Source: Bacteroidales bacterium
GTDB lineage: Bacteria > Bacteroidota > Bacteroidia > Bacteroidales > B18-G4
Length of the DNA stretch: 17,372 nucleotides
NCBI GenBank assembly: GCA_030618905.1
Contig: JAUXCL010000022.1
Span: forward strand, 1-17,372
Direction of reading: 5' to 3'
Of this stretch, positions 1-7,304 are shown piece after piece. Numbering within the stretch: the first letter of the stretch is position 1; each line of letters begins with the position of its first letter. The translations under genes and the position numbers were made by a program. The notes beneath the pieces were generated by a model. It ran no database searches. It saw nothing but the letters and a program-made list of their open reading frames with translations, and was not told where the DNA came from.

Positions 1-1
1 A

Positions 2-313
2 AACTTCCTGTTCAGCCAGGCCATTATCCCCTGGATTGCCGGAAGTATTATTATAATCCTGGTTAACATCCCCGACAACTTCAACTATTGGTACGAAATC
101 ATTACTTTCATTACCATGGGCTTTGTCATTGTCCCCATTGGATTGAACCGGAGCGCCACCACTCACCTCGAAATCCACAGGGCCAAAGCGAGGATCCATT
201 ACTCCTATATCGTACTTTTGCTTATTCTAATACTCGCTTATCGTGTGGCAATGGCTTATGGTGCAAGCTTCACTACGGTCTTTGATGTTATCGATCTGCA
301 AACGGTTAACTAG
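2..313 (+). CDS. C-terminal fragment of a polytopic membrane protein
   Basis: The frame is open from the first bases of the window to a TAG stop at 311-313, giving 103 visible residues of a protein whose start lies outside. Two hydrophobic stretches near the left end (around residues 3-24 and 30-49), the second ending in FVIVPIGLN, are followed by a basic loop (HLEIHRAKARIHYSY) and a third strongly hydrophobic helix (YIVLLLILILAYRVAMAYG). It is therefore an integral membrane protein. No catalytic motif is visible in this part and I do not recognise the family. The short PID-CTERM-like gene downstream might suggest an envelope-sorting partner, but nothing in this fragment shows that. The frame is well supported by continuous hydrophobic segments; function is unknown. 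Confidence 0.75.
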   Translation, partial: NFLFSQAIIPWIAGSIIIILVNIPDNFNYWYEIITFITMGFVIVPIGLNRSATTHLEIHRAKARIHYSYIVLLLILILAYRVAMAYGASFTTVFDVIDLQTVN

Positions 314-369
314 TGCTCCGTAGAAATACCCACTCTCTACGAAAAAGTACCTGAATTTACCTCTTGCCC

Positions 370-400
370 TTGCGCTCATGTATCCTGTATACTATCTTTG
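370..400 (+). promoter_or_regulatory. Candidate Bacteroidota promoter for the small PID-CTERM-like gene
   Basis: TATCTTTG at 393-400 matches the TAnnTTTG -7 element of Bacteroidota sigma factors exactly. A TTG at 370-372 lies 20 bases upstream, a normal distance for the -33 element. Transcription would begin near 406 and leave a leader of roughly 110-140 bases before the gene. The rest of 314-548 shows no other gene or structure that I could support. Confidence 0.5.
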
Positions 401-548
401 ATTCCGCTGTTATTAACTAAGCCCTGTTGATAAATATCCAGGTTCTTATAACGTATCCCTTCCTTTTGCATATTTCTTTGTACTGGGGAAAGATTGAAAA
501 AACAGGTATTAGTACTTGAAAGCCACGAAAAAAACCAAGTCTACTGCA

Positions 549-788
549 ATGACGAAATTTGTGCAATTTATTGTGTTGGCCGCTTTGTTGGTGACATTTC
601 CTGTTCTTTTTCTTCATTCGGCTGCGGATGAGCAAATACCGGAGCCAAAACAAAAAGCCGAAAAAGTAAATTATCCCATCGATGGGGCCAATATTGGTGG
701 TGGTCTGCTGATAATGATCAGCCTGGCTGTGGGTTATGGTGTCAAGCGCATCTATGACAACAAGCGGGAGCTACAGGAACAACCCTGA
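549..788 (+). CDS. Small exported protein with PID-CTERM-like sorting tail
   Basis: A 79-residue protein with a signal-peptide-like N-terminus (hydrophobic VQFIVLAALLVTFPVLFLH, then a short polar stretch) and a C-terminal tail with three parts: PIDGANIGGG, a hydrophobic helix (LLIMISLAVGYGV), and a basic end (KRIYDNKRE). This resembles the PID-CTERM putative sorting domain of short Bacteroidota proteins; that family match is from memory and not searched. The mature part between the two segments is only about 25 residues, rich in P, E and K. The ATG at 549 is preferred. A TTG at 516 in the same frame would add 11 basic residues (KATKKTK) and has a faint CAGG 9 bases upstream, so it is a real alternative. 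The gene stands alone, with its own promoter and a strong terminator. Confidence 0.7.
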   Translation: MTKFVQFIVLAALLVTFPVLFLHSAADEQIPEPKQKAEKVNYPIDGANIGGGLLIMISLAVGYGVKRIYDNKRELQEQP

Positions 789-840
789 TAATATGACATA
801 GGAACATCTTTTTTCATCTATATATTTTCCTCTTTTGCAG

Positions 841-870
841 GCTTTACCCTTAACCGGGTAAAGCTTTTTT
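841..870 (+). terminator. Rho-independent terminator
   Basis: A perfect 9-bp stem, GCTTTACCC (841-849) with GGGTAAAGC (856-864), and a six-base loop is followed by six T residues (865-870). It ends the small gene at 549-788. The T tract overlaps the stop codon of the convergent RNase H gene (869-871). On the minus strand the stem is not followed by a T run, so it should act mainly in the plus direction. Confidence 0.9.
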
Positions 871-1501
871 ATTTTCTGCCAAAGTCCGCAGGAATCTCTC
901 CCCATACAGCCGTTTCCCACTTGAGGATTGTATTGGGGTACTCATTGTTAGCCAGCCATTTTTCAGCGCGTTCTATCAAATTGAAGAGTTTTTGATTTTC
1001 CGGGGTAGGTTCAAGTTTGGTTTTTGTTTTTTTATCCCTGACCCATTTCATGGCGGTGCGGGAATCGGAGTAGATGGGAAAGTTAAAATCACGTTCCTTA
1101 AGATATGCCAGGGCATGCACCAGCGCCAGAAATTCACCAATATTAACTGTGCCTTGCTTAAAAGGCCCCTGCCTGAAAAGCTCTGCACCTGAAAGGGTGT
1201 CCACACCACGGTATTCAAGTTTTCCGGGATTTCCACTGCAGGCAGCATCAACGCAAATACTGTCTTCAATAGGATCTCCATACAATAATTTCTCTTCGTC
1301 TGTGCGCTCCTCGCGGCGCATGTCCTTGCCAATATATTGCCGGGGTTCATCCAAATACGCTTTTTCCGCCAATTCTTTGGTCTTAAACGACTTATAAACT
1401 GCCCCGTCAAAATTCCGTATCTGGCGTTCACATTCCCGCCAGCTGGAGTAGACGCCCGGCTCCTTCCCCTTCCAGACTACATAATATTTCTGTTTGGCCA
1501 T
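869..1501 (-). CDS. rnhA: Viroplasmin-RNase HI fusion protein (ribonuclease H)
   Basis: This 210-residue enzyme should cleave the RNA strand of RNA-DNA hybrids in the cytoplasm. Residues 4-52 form the caulimovirus viroplasmin/RNase H1 N-terminal hybrid-binding fold (KYYVVWKGKEPGVYSSW). The catalytic domain follows, with acidic residues in the expected motifs: D85 in VDAACSGNPG, E123 in GEFLAL, D146 in YSDSRTA and the terminal D206 in WGEIPADFGRK. The start is set at the ATG at 1501 because the viroplasmin fold begins immediately after it. The frame is open for 46 more codons upstream, but that translation looks non-coding and would cover the divergent promoter region. The two-domain layout is common in Bacteroidota. 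The gene is divergent from gldH. Confidence 0.93.
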   Translation of the reverse strand: MAKQKYYVVWKGKEPGVYSSWRECERQIRNFDGAVYKSFKTKELAEKAYLDEPRQYIGKDMRREERTDEEKLLYGDPIEDSICVDAACSGNPGKLEYRGVDTLSGAELFRQGPFKQGTVNIGEFLALVHALAYLKERDFNFPIYSDSRTAMKWVRDKKTKTKLEPTPENQKLFNLIERAEKWLANNEYPNTILKWETAVWGEIPADFGRK

Positions 1502-1524
1502 ATTCTGCTGATTTTTCCCCTTCA

Positions 1525-1532
1525 CAAATTTA
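1525..1532 (-). promoter_or_regulatory. Candidate -7 element for the RNase H gene
   Basis: On the minus strand this reads TAAATTTG, a full match to TAnnTTTG, about 24 bases before the ATG. A second match (TACTTTTG, 1534-1541) overlaps the same region. Neither has a convincing TTTG about 20 bases upstream, so the choice is open. Confidence 0.35.
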
Positions 1533-1558
1533 ACAAAAGTAAACGAGGATATAATGGT

Positions 1559-1566
1559 TATCTTTG
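1559..1566 (+). promoter_or_regulatory. Candidate -7 element for gldH
   Basis: TATCTTTG is the same octamer found at 393-400 and 10981-10988. It ends 29 bases before the gldH start, giving a leader of about 20-25 bases. No clear -33 TTTG is present at the expected distance. Confidence 0.45.
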
Positions 1567-1595
1567 TTTGACAAGGGCACCCTAACACATCCCTG

Positions 1596-2057
1596 ATGCG
1601 CAAAACATTACTTCTCGTTGCTGTTATTACATTGCTCACAGCCTGTAGCAGGGGGCGGATCTATGAAGAGCACCGGGAGCTGGCCAATTATACCTGGAAC
1701 AGGTTTGATAACCTCATTTTCGAAACTGAAATTGAAGATGCTGATGCAAGCTACGATATCTACATTGCCATCCGCCATATTACACAATATCCTTATAAGA
1801 ACCTGATGATCACCACCATCATGAAAACCCCTTCGGGAGAAGAACGTTTCCTGGATTACGACCTGAAGATACGGGGCGAAAACGACAAACCCCTGGGTAA
1901 GGGCATGGGTGACATCTGGGATATTAATATCCCCTTACGGAAAAATTTCAAATTCCTCAAGCCAGGTCCACTCATCATAGAATTTGAAAACAGAATGCCG
2001 CGTTCAGGTATATCCGGAATCATGGAAATTGGATTAATCCTGGAGAAATGCAAATAA
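1596..2057 (+). CDS. gldH: GldH-family gliding-motility-type lipoprotein
   Basis: A 153-residue lipoprotein with a typical signal peptide and the lipobox LLTAC, lipidated at Cys17. The mature part matches my memory of the GldH family: an early R-[IV]-Y-E-E segment (RIYEEHREL), a W in NYTWNRF, a beta-rich middle with IRHITQYPYKNL, and a final GIMEIGLILEK strand. In Flavobacterium GldH is needed for gliding. Homologs persist in non-gliding Bacteroidales, where their role in the envelope is less clear. The length is usual for the family. The start follows from the signal peptide and the nearby -7 element. The stop codon lies one base before the left inverted repeat of the cassette that separates this gene from convergent ribF. 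Confidence 0.85.
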   Translation: MRKTLLLVAVITLLTACSRGRIYEEHRELANYTWNRFDNLIFETEIEDADASYDIYIAIRHITQYPYKNLMITTIMKTPSGEERFLDYDLKIRGENDKPLGKGMGDIWDINIPLRKNFKFLKPGPLIIEFENRMPRSGISGIMEIGLILEKCK

Positions 2058-2058
2058 G

Positions 2059-2091
2059 AAATTCCAAATAAGAAATCCCAAATTCCAAATA
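2059..2091 (+). repeat. Left 33-bp inverted repeat of cassette A
   Basis: This is identical over 33 of 33 bases to the reverse complement of 2578-2610. It is A-rich and built from repeats of AATTCCAAAT and AAATCCC. Similarity continues imperfectly to about 2121 (shared ATACAAATTC and ATTCAAAC). Confidence 0.95.
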
Positions 2092-2132
2092 ATACCGAAA
2101 ATACAAATTCGAAAATTCAAACAAAACAAGAG

Positions 2133-2480
2133 TCACTGGCTCTTGATAAGAATGGAGGATAAGATCTTTCTTAATTCTTCGGATTCGCTTATAAGCTTCA
2201 TCCCCTCGATTTTGGTATCTCTTTGTAATGGATACGATTTAATGATGACCGTAAGCCAGTAAGTGCTTTCTTTTGCTTCCTTTCGGCTTATCTTAACCCG
2301 ATTTATAAAATCCTTTTTGCTTAAGGACTCATTTGCTTCAATATAGTTTGCACCAACCGAACCAGAAGATCTTATTATCTGTTTTGAGTCCTCATATCCA
2401 ATAGTATTAATGGGTATTTGTTTTATGAAATGCCTGACCCGAATAGCAAAATTTAGTGTTCTCTCCTCAAGATCATACAT
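2133..2480 (-). CDS. Four-helix-bundle protein, 23S rRNA intervening-sequence (S23) family
   Basis: A 115-residue, all-helical, basic protein. The conserved family segments are visible in order: YDLEERTLNFAIRVRHF at the N-terminus, IKQIP, KQIIRSSGSVGANY, IEANESLSKKDFINRVKIS and RKEAKESTYWL. Relatives are encoded in the intervening sequences of 23S rRNA in Leptospira and Coxiella, and a related fold (Avd) serves diversity-generating retroelements. Their biochemical role is not settled, though binding of structured RNA is plausible for this charged bundle. The ATG at 2480 is chosen because family members begin close to YDLEERT. A GTG at 2507 would add nine residues. The gene sits alone between the inverted repeats of cassette A and is intact, in contrast to the remnant at 7305-7407. 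No good promoter match was found upstream. Confidence 0.88.
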   Translation of the reverse strand: MYDLEERTLNFAIRVRHFIKQIPINTIGYEDSKQIIRSSGSVGANYIEANESLSKKDFINRVKISRKEAKESTYWLTVIIKSYPLQRDTKIEGMKLISESEELRKILSSILIKSQ

Positions 2481-2577
2481 GGTTTTTATAATTAATACCA
2501 TATACACAACATTCGTTCCCGTAATGATCCAAAAAATTTATATTCGTTTGAATCTTTTGAATTTAGAATTTGTATAC

Positions 2578-2610
2578 TATTTGGAATTTGGGATTTCTTA
2601 TTTGGAATTT
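2578..2610 (-). repeat. Right 33-bp inverted repeat of cassette A
   Basis: This is the reverse complement of 2059-2091 without mismatch. The imperfect continuation runs inward to about 2546. Its last two bases form part of the ribF stop codon (2609-2611). Confidence 0.95.
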
Positions 2611-3535
2611 AACCAAAGAGGTTCAGCACTTTTTCCTGATCCTTGACCAGTTGCTTTTTCAGTGCTTCCAGGTTGCCAAATTTAATTTCGTCCCTGATGC
2701 GGTCGATGAAGCTGATGCTTATTTTCTCACCGTAAATCTCCTGATTGAAATCAAAGATGTGAACTTCAATGGTGAGGTCGCCGTGATCCACGGTAGGGCG
2801 ATAACCAATATTACCCATGCCCCTGAAGTACCGGCCATCCCACTCCACGGTACAGGCATAGACGCCGACAGCTGAAATAAGCTTAAACTCATCTTCCAAT
2901 TCAATATTGGCGGTTGGAAAACCAATGGTGCGCCCGATTTTCTTTCCGGCAACAACCTTTCCTGTGATGGAATAATGGTAACCCAGCATCTCATTGGCCA
3001 GGGCTACCTGTCCCAGCCTCAGGGCGGCCCGGATCTTGGTTGAGCTTACAGACATGTTATGGATATACTGTTCCACTACTTTTTCCACGGTAAAACCATA
3101 TTCCTTACCCAGTTCTACAAGACTATCGTAACTGCCTTCCCTGCCCTTGCCAAAATGATGGTCATAGCCGGTAATCAGCTTTTCGGCTTTAATGCTATCG
3201 AATAAGATGAATTTGATAAATCCTCTTGATGACAAGTGTGAAAACTCTTTGGTAAAGGGGATAATGACCAGGTGGTCAATGCCGGAACGCCCGATCAGTT
3301 CATATTTCTTTTCCTGTGTGTTGATGAATTTAAGATCCCGGCTGTCAGGATGCACAACAAGCCGTGGGTGTGGATAAAAAGTGACCACAACACTTTCGCC
3401 ACCGAGCTCTTTGGCCATAAGCTTCATCCTTTCAAAAATCTTTTGGTGGCCCAGGTGAACACCATCGAAGGTGCCAACGGTCACGACCGGGTGCTTAACG
3501 GGTTCGTAATCTTCAAGACGATGGTATACTTTCAC
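2609..3535 (-). CDS. ribF: Bifunctional riboflavin kinase / FAD synthetase
   Basis: A 308-residue cytoplasmic enzyme that phosphorylates riboflavin to FMN and adenylates FMN to FAD. The N-terminal adenylyltransferase half has the nucleotide-binding motif GTFDGVHLGH (21-30), YPHPR (54-58) and VSSTKIR (163-169). The C-terminal riboflavin kinase half starts near residue 185, with GRTIGFPTAN (201-210) and the probable catalytic Glu257 in TIEVHIFDF. The length is normal for bacterial RibF. It follows asd on the same strand with 22 bases between them, so the two are probably cotranscribed. The stop codon overlaps the end of the inverted-repeat cassette, which suggests that the repeat replaced or abuts its original 3' flank without harming the protein. 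Confidence 0.97.
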   Translation of the reverse strand: MKVYHRLEDYEPVKHPVVTVGTFDGVHLGHQKIFERMKLMAKELGGESVVVTFYPHPRLVVHPDSRDLKFINTQEKKYELIGRSGIDHLVIIPFTKEFSHLSSRGFIKFILFDSIKAEKLITGYDHHFGKGREGSYDSLVELGKEYGFTVEKVVEQYIHNMSVSSTKIRAALRLGQVALANEMLGYHYSITGKVVAGKKIGRTIGFPTANIELEDEFKLISAVGVYACTVEWDGRYFRGMGNIGYRPTVDHGDLTIEVHIFDFNQEIYGEKISISFIDRIRDEIKFGNLEALKKQLVKDQEKVLNLFG

Positions 3536-3557
3536 GGATGTGATTTCTGTTTTTTTC

Positions 3558-4550
3558 CTAAATCAGCTTATTCCTCACAATGAACTCGGCAATCTGAACT
3601 GCATTGGTGGCAGCCCCTTTTCTCAGGTTATCCGCTACGATCCACATGTTCAGCGTGTTGGCATTGGAGAAATCCCTCCTGACCCTGCCCACAAATATTT
3701 CATCTTTGCCACGTACATTGATCGGCATGGGATATTTCAGACCGGGAATATCATCTTCAACAATTACTCCATCGGTTTGGTTCAATATTTCCCTGACATC
3801 ATCGATATTAAACTCTTCCTCAAATTCTATATTCACGGCTTCTGAATGTCCGTTAAACACCGGTACACGGACAACTGTAGCGCTAATGCGGATATTGTTG
3901 TCATCAAGGATTTTTCTGGTTTCGCTGACAAGTTTTAATTCTTCTGAGGTATACCCTGTTTCATTGAAATCACCCCCATGAGGAAATACATTGTCAAAGA
4001 TCTGGTAAGGGTAGGCCATATCGCCTTTTTTTCCTTTGGACTCGTTTTCCAGCTGATTGACTGCCCTTTGTCCTGTGCCTGATACAGACTGGTAGGTGGA
4101 AACAATTATGCGCCTGATTTTGAACTCCTTATGTAGCGGGGCAAGTGGTACGACCATCTGAATGGTCGAGCAGTTGGGGTTGGCGATAATTCTGTTTTTA
4201 CGATTTAAGATCCCGGCGTTGATCTCCGGTACGATCAGGGGAATGTTTTCATCCATTCTCCAGGCAGAAGAATTGTCGATCACTGAAATGTTGCTTCCGG
4301 CAAAACGCGGGGCCCATGCTTTAGAAACTTCGGTCCCGGCCGAAAATATGGCAATATCAGGATTGGCTTCATAGCCATCGCCAATACTCATCACCTCATA
4401 TGTTTCTTTGTTGAATTCTACCATTTTCCCCACAGACTGATTGGAAGCAATGGGAATGAGTTCTGTGTGATGGAAAATTGTGCTTTCTTCCAAAACCTTT
4501 AAAACTTCAAGTCCTACAAGACCTGTAACACCAATTACTGCAATTTTCAT
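3558..4550 (-). CDS. asd: Aspartate-semialdehyde dehydrogenase
   Basis: A 330-residue enzyme that reduces aspartyl phosphate to aspartate semialdehyde with NADPH, the branch point to lysine, diaminopimelate, threonine and methionine. Visible motifs are the NADP-binding start KIAVIGVTGLVG (2-13), SAGTEVSK, the catalytic Cys127 in NPNCSTIQ, STYQSVSGTG (151-160), and the substrate-binding VRVPVFNGHSEAV (227-239) with the active-site His235. The length is typical. It is the first gene of a likely asd-ribF operon and is divergent from the lamin-tail protein, with 81 AT-rich bases between the two starts. I found only weak promoter matches there (for example TAACTTTA on the minus strand), so none is annotated. 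Confidence 0.97.
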   Translation of the reverse strand: MKIAVIGVTGLVGLEVLKVLEESTIFHHTELIPIASNQSVGKMVEFNKETYEVMSIGDGYEANPDIAIFSAGTEVSKAWAPRFAGSNISVIDNSSAWRMDENIPLIVPEINAGILNRKNRIIANPNCSTIQMVVPLAPLHKEFKIRRIIVSTYQSVSGTGQRAVNQLENESKGKKGDMAYPYQIFDNVFPHGGDFNETGYTSEELKLVSETRKILDDNNIRISATVVRVPVFNGHSEAVNIEFEEEFNIDDVREILNQTDGVIVEDDIPGLKYPMPINVRGKDEIFVGRVRRDFSNANTLNMWIVADNLRKGAATNAVQIAEFIVRNKLI

Positions 4551-4631
4551 GAGTACAAAACGGAATTTTTGGTATTAACTAAAAAGGGTTTTAAAGTTAT
4601 ATAAATAAATGGGATAAAAGTTTCAATAAAA

Positions 4632-7220
4632 ATGAAATTTATCTGTTTTATGTCTTGTATTTTGATTTCCTATCTCCTGCCCGGACAGGTAGAAGATGAT
4701 TTTTCTGATGGAGATTTTCTTCATGACCCGGTGTGGCAGGGTGACCTGGCGCAATTCAGGGTGAATGATGACCTGCGGCTCCAGGTCTATTCTGAAGGGG
4801 CCTCGGAGTCCTGCCTGTCAACATACTCAACAGCGCTACAGAATGCAGAGTGGCGTTTTTGGGTCAGGTTAAATTTTAGCCCTTCGGCTAACAACAATGC
4901 GCGTATTTACCTCGCTTCCGACCAACAGGACCTAAAAAGCCCCCTGAACGGTTATTTCCTGCAACTGGGCGAGGCCGGTTCTGCTGATGCCATTACCCTG
5001 TTCAGGCAGAATGGGGAGCTTATCGAACTCATCTGCCGTGGCAGTGAAGGGTTGATCTCGTCATCATTCATTATCCGCATCAGGGTTGTTCATGAAAATG
5101 ATGAATGGAAGGTTTTTGCCGATCCGTCAGGGGGTAATGCTTTTCACCTGGACGCCCTTGGGAGCGACCAGGAGCCCGGTGCTTCATCTTTCATGGGTAT
5201 ATATTGTAAATACACCTCCAGCAACGCCAGGAAGATGTATTTCGACGATATCTATTCCGGTCCCATTATTGTTGACAGCCTTCCTCCTGAACTTTTGGGG
5301 CTTGAGATTCGGGAAAATATCCTGGATGTGCTGTTTTCTGAGCCTCTGGATGCTAATTCTGCCGAAAACCCTGTTAATTACCGTTTGAACGAGCTGCAAA
5401 TCAACCCGGATTCACTTTGGCTAAATGCTGAAAATCATTCAATTGTTTATTTGGTGTTTAATGAGGGTTTTACCAATGCCACAAACTACACATTGACAAT
5501 CGATAATGTATGCGACCCCACGGGAAACTGTATGGGGCCAACAAGCTTTCCGTTTGCATGCTTTACCCCTCATCCATATGATGTGGTCATCAATGAGTTA
5601 ATGGTCGATCCTGTGCCGGCTACAGGCCTCCCTGAACATGAATATGTAGAGCTTTATAATTTAACCCCTTTCAAAATCAGCCTGGAGGGATGGTCTCTGC
5701 TGGTGGGAACAGGGGTGAAAGAAATACATGATGTGGCAATACCGGCCAATGGTTTCCTGCTCCTTTGCAAAGAAAGTGATGCTTATTCACTATCATTCTT
5801 TGGGCCTGTTTATGGTTTGTCGGGTCTTTCTTTGAGCAATTCCGGGCAATCCCTGATGCTCATGGATGACAAAGGGGTGGTTATTTCCCCTCTTGTTTAT
5901 GATGGGGGCTGGTATGGAAATGATGACAAGGCTGATGGGGGCTGGTCGCTGGAAATGATCAACCCGTTTAACCCCTGTGCAGGAAAAGCAAACTGGTCTG
6001 CATCGGTAAACATGGAAGGGGGTACACCCGGGGCTCCGAATTCAGTGTTGAATGAACTTGATATTCCTGTGCTGCCCGAGAAAGCTTGCTATATAAACGA
6101 CAGCACATTTGAGCTGCATTTTAACCAGTATATGGATACCCTCTTCCTGAAAAATCCTGAAGCATACCGTGTCAATTATGGCATTGGGGAACCTGTTGGC
6201 CTGAGAGTGGATTCACCGGTTTCAACACGGGTGTTGCTTGTGTTTGACCATCAATTTCAACCCGGGACAATATACAACCTTGAAGTAAATCAGGTACTGA
6301 ATAATTGTGTGGGGACAGCCCTGTTTTCTTCCCGGGAACTTAAAATTGGCGTTCCGGAATCCTGCTCATATAACGACCTGGTAATTAATGAGATATTATT
6401 CAACCCCCTGGCCGGGGGAGACGATTATGTGGAGGTTTATAATCGTTCAGACAAGACAATTGAGTTATCTGAAATTATGCTCTCATCTATTAAAAGCAAT
6501 TTCCCCAATCCCGCAGACACCATCAGCAAATCAATCACCGATGAATGCCGGCTTTGCTTTCCCGGTGAATACTTATTGCTCAGTAAAGACATCAATTCCG
6601 TTCAGGATCAATACCATACGAACAACCCGGAAGCTTTTGTCAATATGGAGAAATTTCCGGCTTACAATAATGACGGAGGCCGTGTTGCATTGTTTAACGC
6701 TTCCGGTATGCTTATAGACCATTTTCAATACCACGAGGATATGCATCATCCTTTACTGAATACTAATGAGGGTGTATCCCTGGAACGCATCCATTATGAC
6801 CGGCCCTCCCACGATAAAAACAACTGGCATTCAGCAGCAGCAATGGTGGGTTTTGGCACACCCGGCTACCAGAACTCACAATACCTGTCAACCGGCATTG
6901 TCGATGGCCCCATCCATCTGAACCCCGAAATAATTTTCCCGGATTGTTACAGTGGCGAGAACAGTACGTTGGGTATTTTCTACCAGTTTGATCACCCCGG
7001 AAACATCGCCAATGTTCTGATTTTCAATGCATGTGGGCAACTTATTCGGACCCTGGTACAAAGCGAGCTTCTCGGTACTAACGGGGCCTTTTCCTGGAAT
7101 GGTCTTGACGACAGAAAGCTCAGGGCCGAAACAGGAATTTATGTGGTACTGGTGGAAGTGTTTGGTATAGAAGGAAATGTTTGGAGGTATAAAGGTGTGG
7201 TGGTGGTTGGAGAACGATGA
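4632..7220 (+). CDS. Secreted multidomain protein with two lamin-tail domains
   Basis: An 862-residue exported protein with a signal peptide ending near residue 18 (YLLPGQ). The domains can be read from internal repetition: a concanavalin/LamG-like region (about 25-210, opening with DDFSDGDF), an SbsA/Big_5-like Ig domain (about 216-310; SLPPELLGLEI, FSEPLD, NYRL), lamin-tail domain 1 (about 317-470; VVINELMVDP, HEYVELYNLT, and the ending GGTPGAPNS), a second Big_5-like domain (about 478-575; ELHFNQYMD, AYRVNYGIG), lamin-tail domain 2 (about 580-748; LVINEILFNPLAGGDDYVEVYNRS, ending FGTPGYQNS), and a FlgD-like Ig fold at the end (about 770-862; FSWNGLDD, ETGIYVV). It lacks the usual T9SS type A tail, so its export route beyond the inner membrane is uncertain. 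Such proteins are common in Bacteroidota and probably act on the cell surface; the ligand is unknown. Confidence 0.88.
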   Translation: MKFICFMSCILISYLLPGQVEDDFSDGDFLHDPVWQGDLAQFRVNDDLRLQVYSEGASESCLSTYSTALQNAEWRFWVRLNFSPSANNNARIYLASDQQDLKSPLNGYFLQLGEAGSADAITLFRQNGELIELICRGSEGLISSSFIIRIRVVHENDEWKVFADPSGGNAFHLDALGSDQEPGASSFMGIYCKYTSSNARKMYFDDIYSGPIIVDSLPPELLGLEIRENILDVLFSEPLDANSAENPVNYRLNELQINPDSLWLNAENHSIVYLVFNEGFTNATNYTLTIDNVCDPTGNCMGPTSFPFACFTPHPYDVVINELMVDPVPATGLPEHEYVELYNLTPFKISLEGWSLLVGTGVKEIHDVAIPANGFLLLCKESDAYSLSFFGPVYGLSGLSLSNSGQSLMLMDDKGVVISPLVYDGGWYGNDDKADGGWSLEMINPFNPCAGKANWSASVNMEGGTPGAPNSVLNELDIPVLPEKACYINDSTFELHFNQYMDTLFLKNPEAYRVNYGIGEPVGLRVDSPVSTRVLLVFDHQFQPGTIYNLEVNQVLNNCVGTALFSSRELKIGVPESCSYNDLVINEILFNPLAGGDDYVEVYNRSDKTIELSEIMLSSIKSNFPNPADTISKSITDECRLCFPGEYLLLSKDINSVQDQYHTNNPEAFVNMEKFPAYNNDGGRVALFNASGMLIDHFQYHEDMHHPLLNTNEGVSLERIHYDRPSHDKNNWHSAAAMVGFGTPGYQNSQYLSTGIVDGPIHLNPEIIFPDCYSGENSTLGIFYQFDHPGNIANVLIFNACGQLIRTLVQSELLGTNGAFSWNGLDDRKLRAETGIYVVLVEVFGIEGNVWRYKGVVVVGER

Positions 7221-7236
7221 TATAAATACAAATAAG

Positions 7237-7294
7237 AAGTACCAAATCCCAAATTCCAAATAAATTCCAAAAATACAAATTTGAAAATTCAAAC
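7237..7294 (+). repeat. Left inverted repeat arm of cassette B
   Basis: It contains ACCAAATCCCAAATTCC, then AAATAAATTCCAAA, then TTGAAAATTCAAAC. The same blocks occur in the same order in the reverse complement of 7404-7471, with an extra TTCCAAA on that side. The last part is also shared with 2103-2121 of cassette A. Confidence 0.75.
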
Positions 7295-7304
7295 AAAACA
7301 GGGA

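Larger units (their letters stand above)
2059..2610. mobile_element. Inverted-repeat cassette carrying a four-helix-bundle (S23/IVP) gene
   Basis: A 552-bp unit with perfect 33-bp inverted repeats at its ends (2059-2091 and 2578-2610) and a further imperfect 25-30 bp of inverted similarity inside them. The only gene inside is an S23-family four-helix-bundle protein on the minus strand. The unit fills the gap between convergent gldH and ribF: the gldH stop ends at 2057 and the ribF stop codon shares two bases with the right end. A second, deleted copy at 7237-7471 shares the repeats and parts of the interior, so the unit is dispersed in this genome. No transposase is present and no target duplication is obvious. 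The structure resembles 23S rRNA intervening sequences, but it is located between protein genes. That it moves is an inference. Confidence 0.75.

Noticed and set aside
1502..1639. N-terminal extension of the RNase H gene
   Set aside because: The extra 46 codons lack family similarity, overlap the divergent gldH start and cover the promoter-like boxes. The viroplasmin fold starts right after the ATG at 1501.
2101..2130. Diversity-generating retroelement based on the Avd-like protein
   Set aside because: There is no reverse transcriptase, template repeat or variable repeat in the window. The gene has the S23/IVP sequence pattern.
2059..2610. Classical insertion sequence
   Set aside because: There is no transposase and no visible target-site duplication. 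The only gene is an S23-family protein, so a standard IS label would be misleading.
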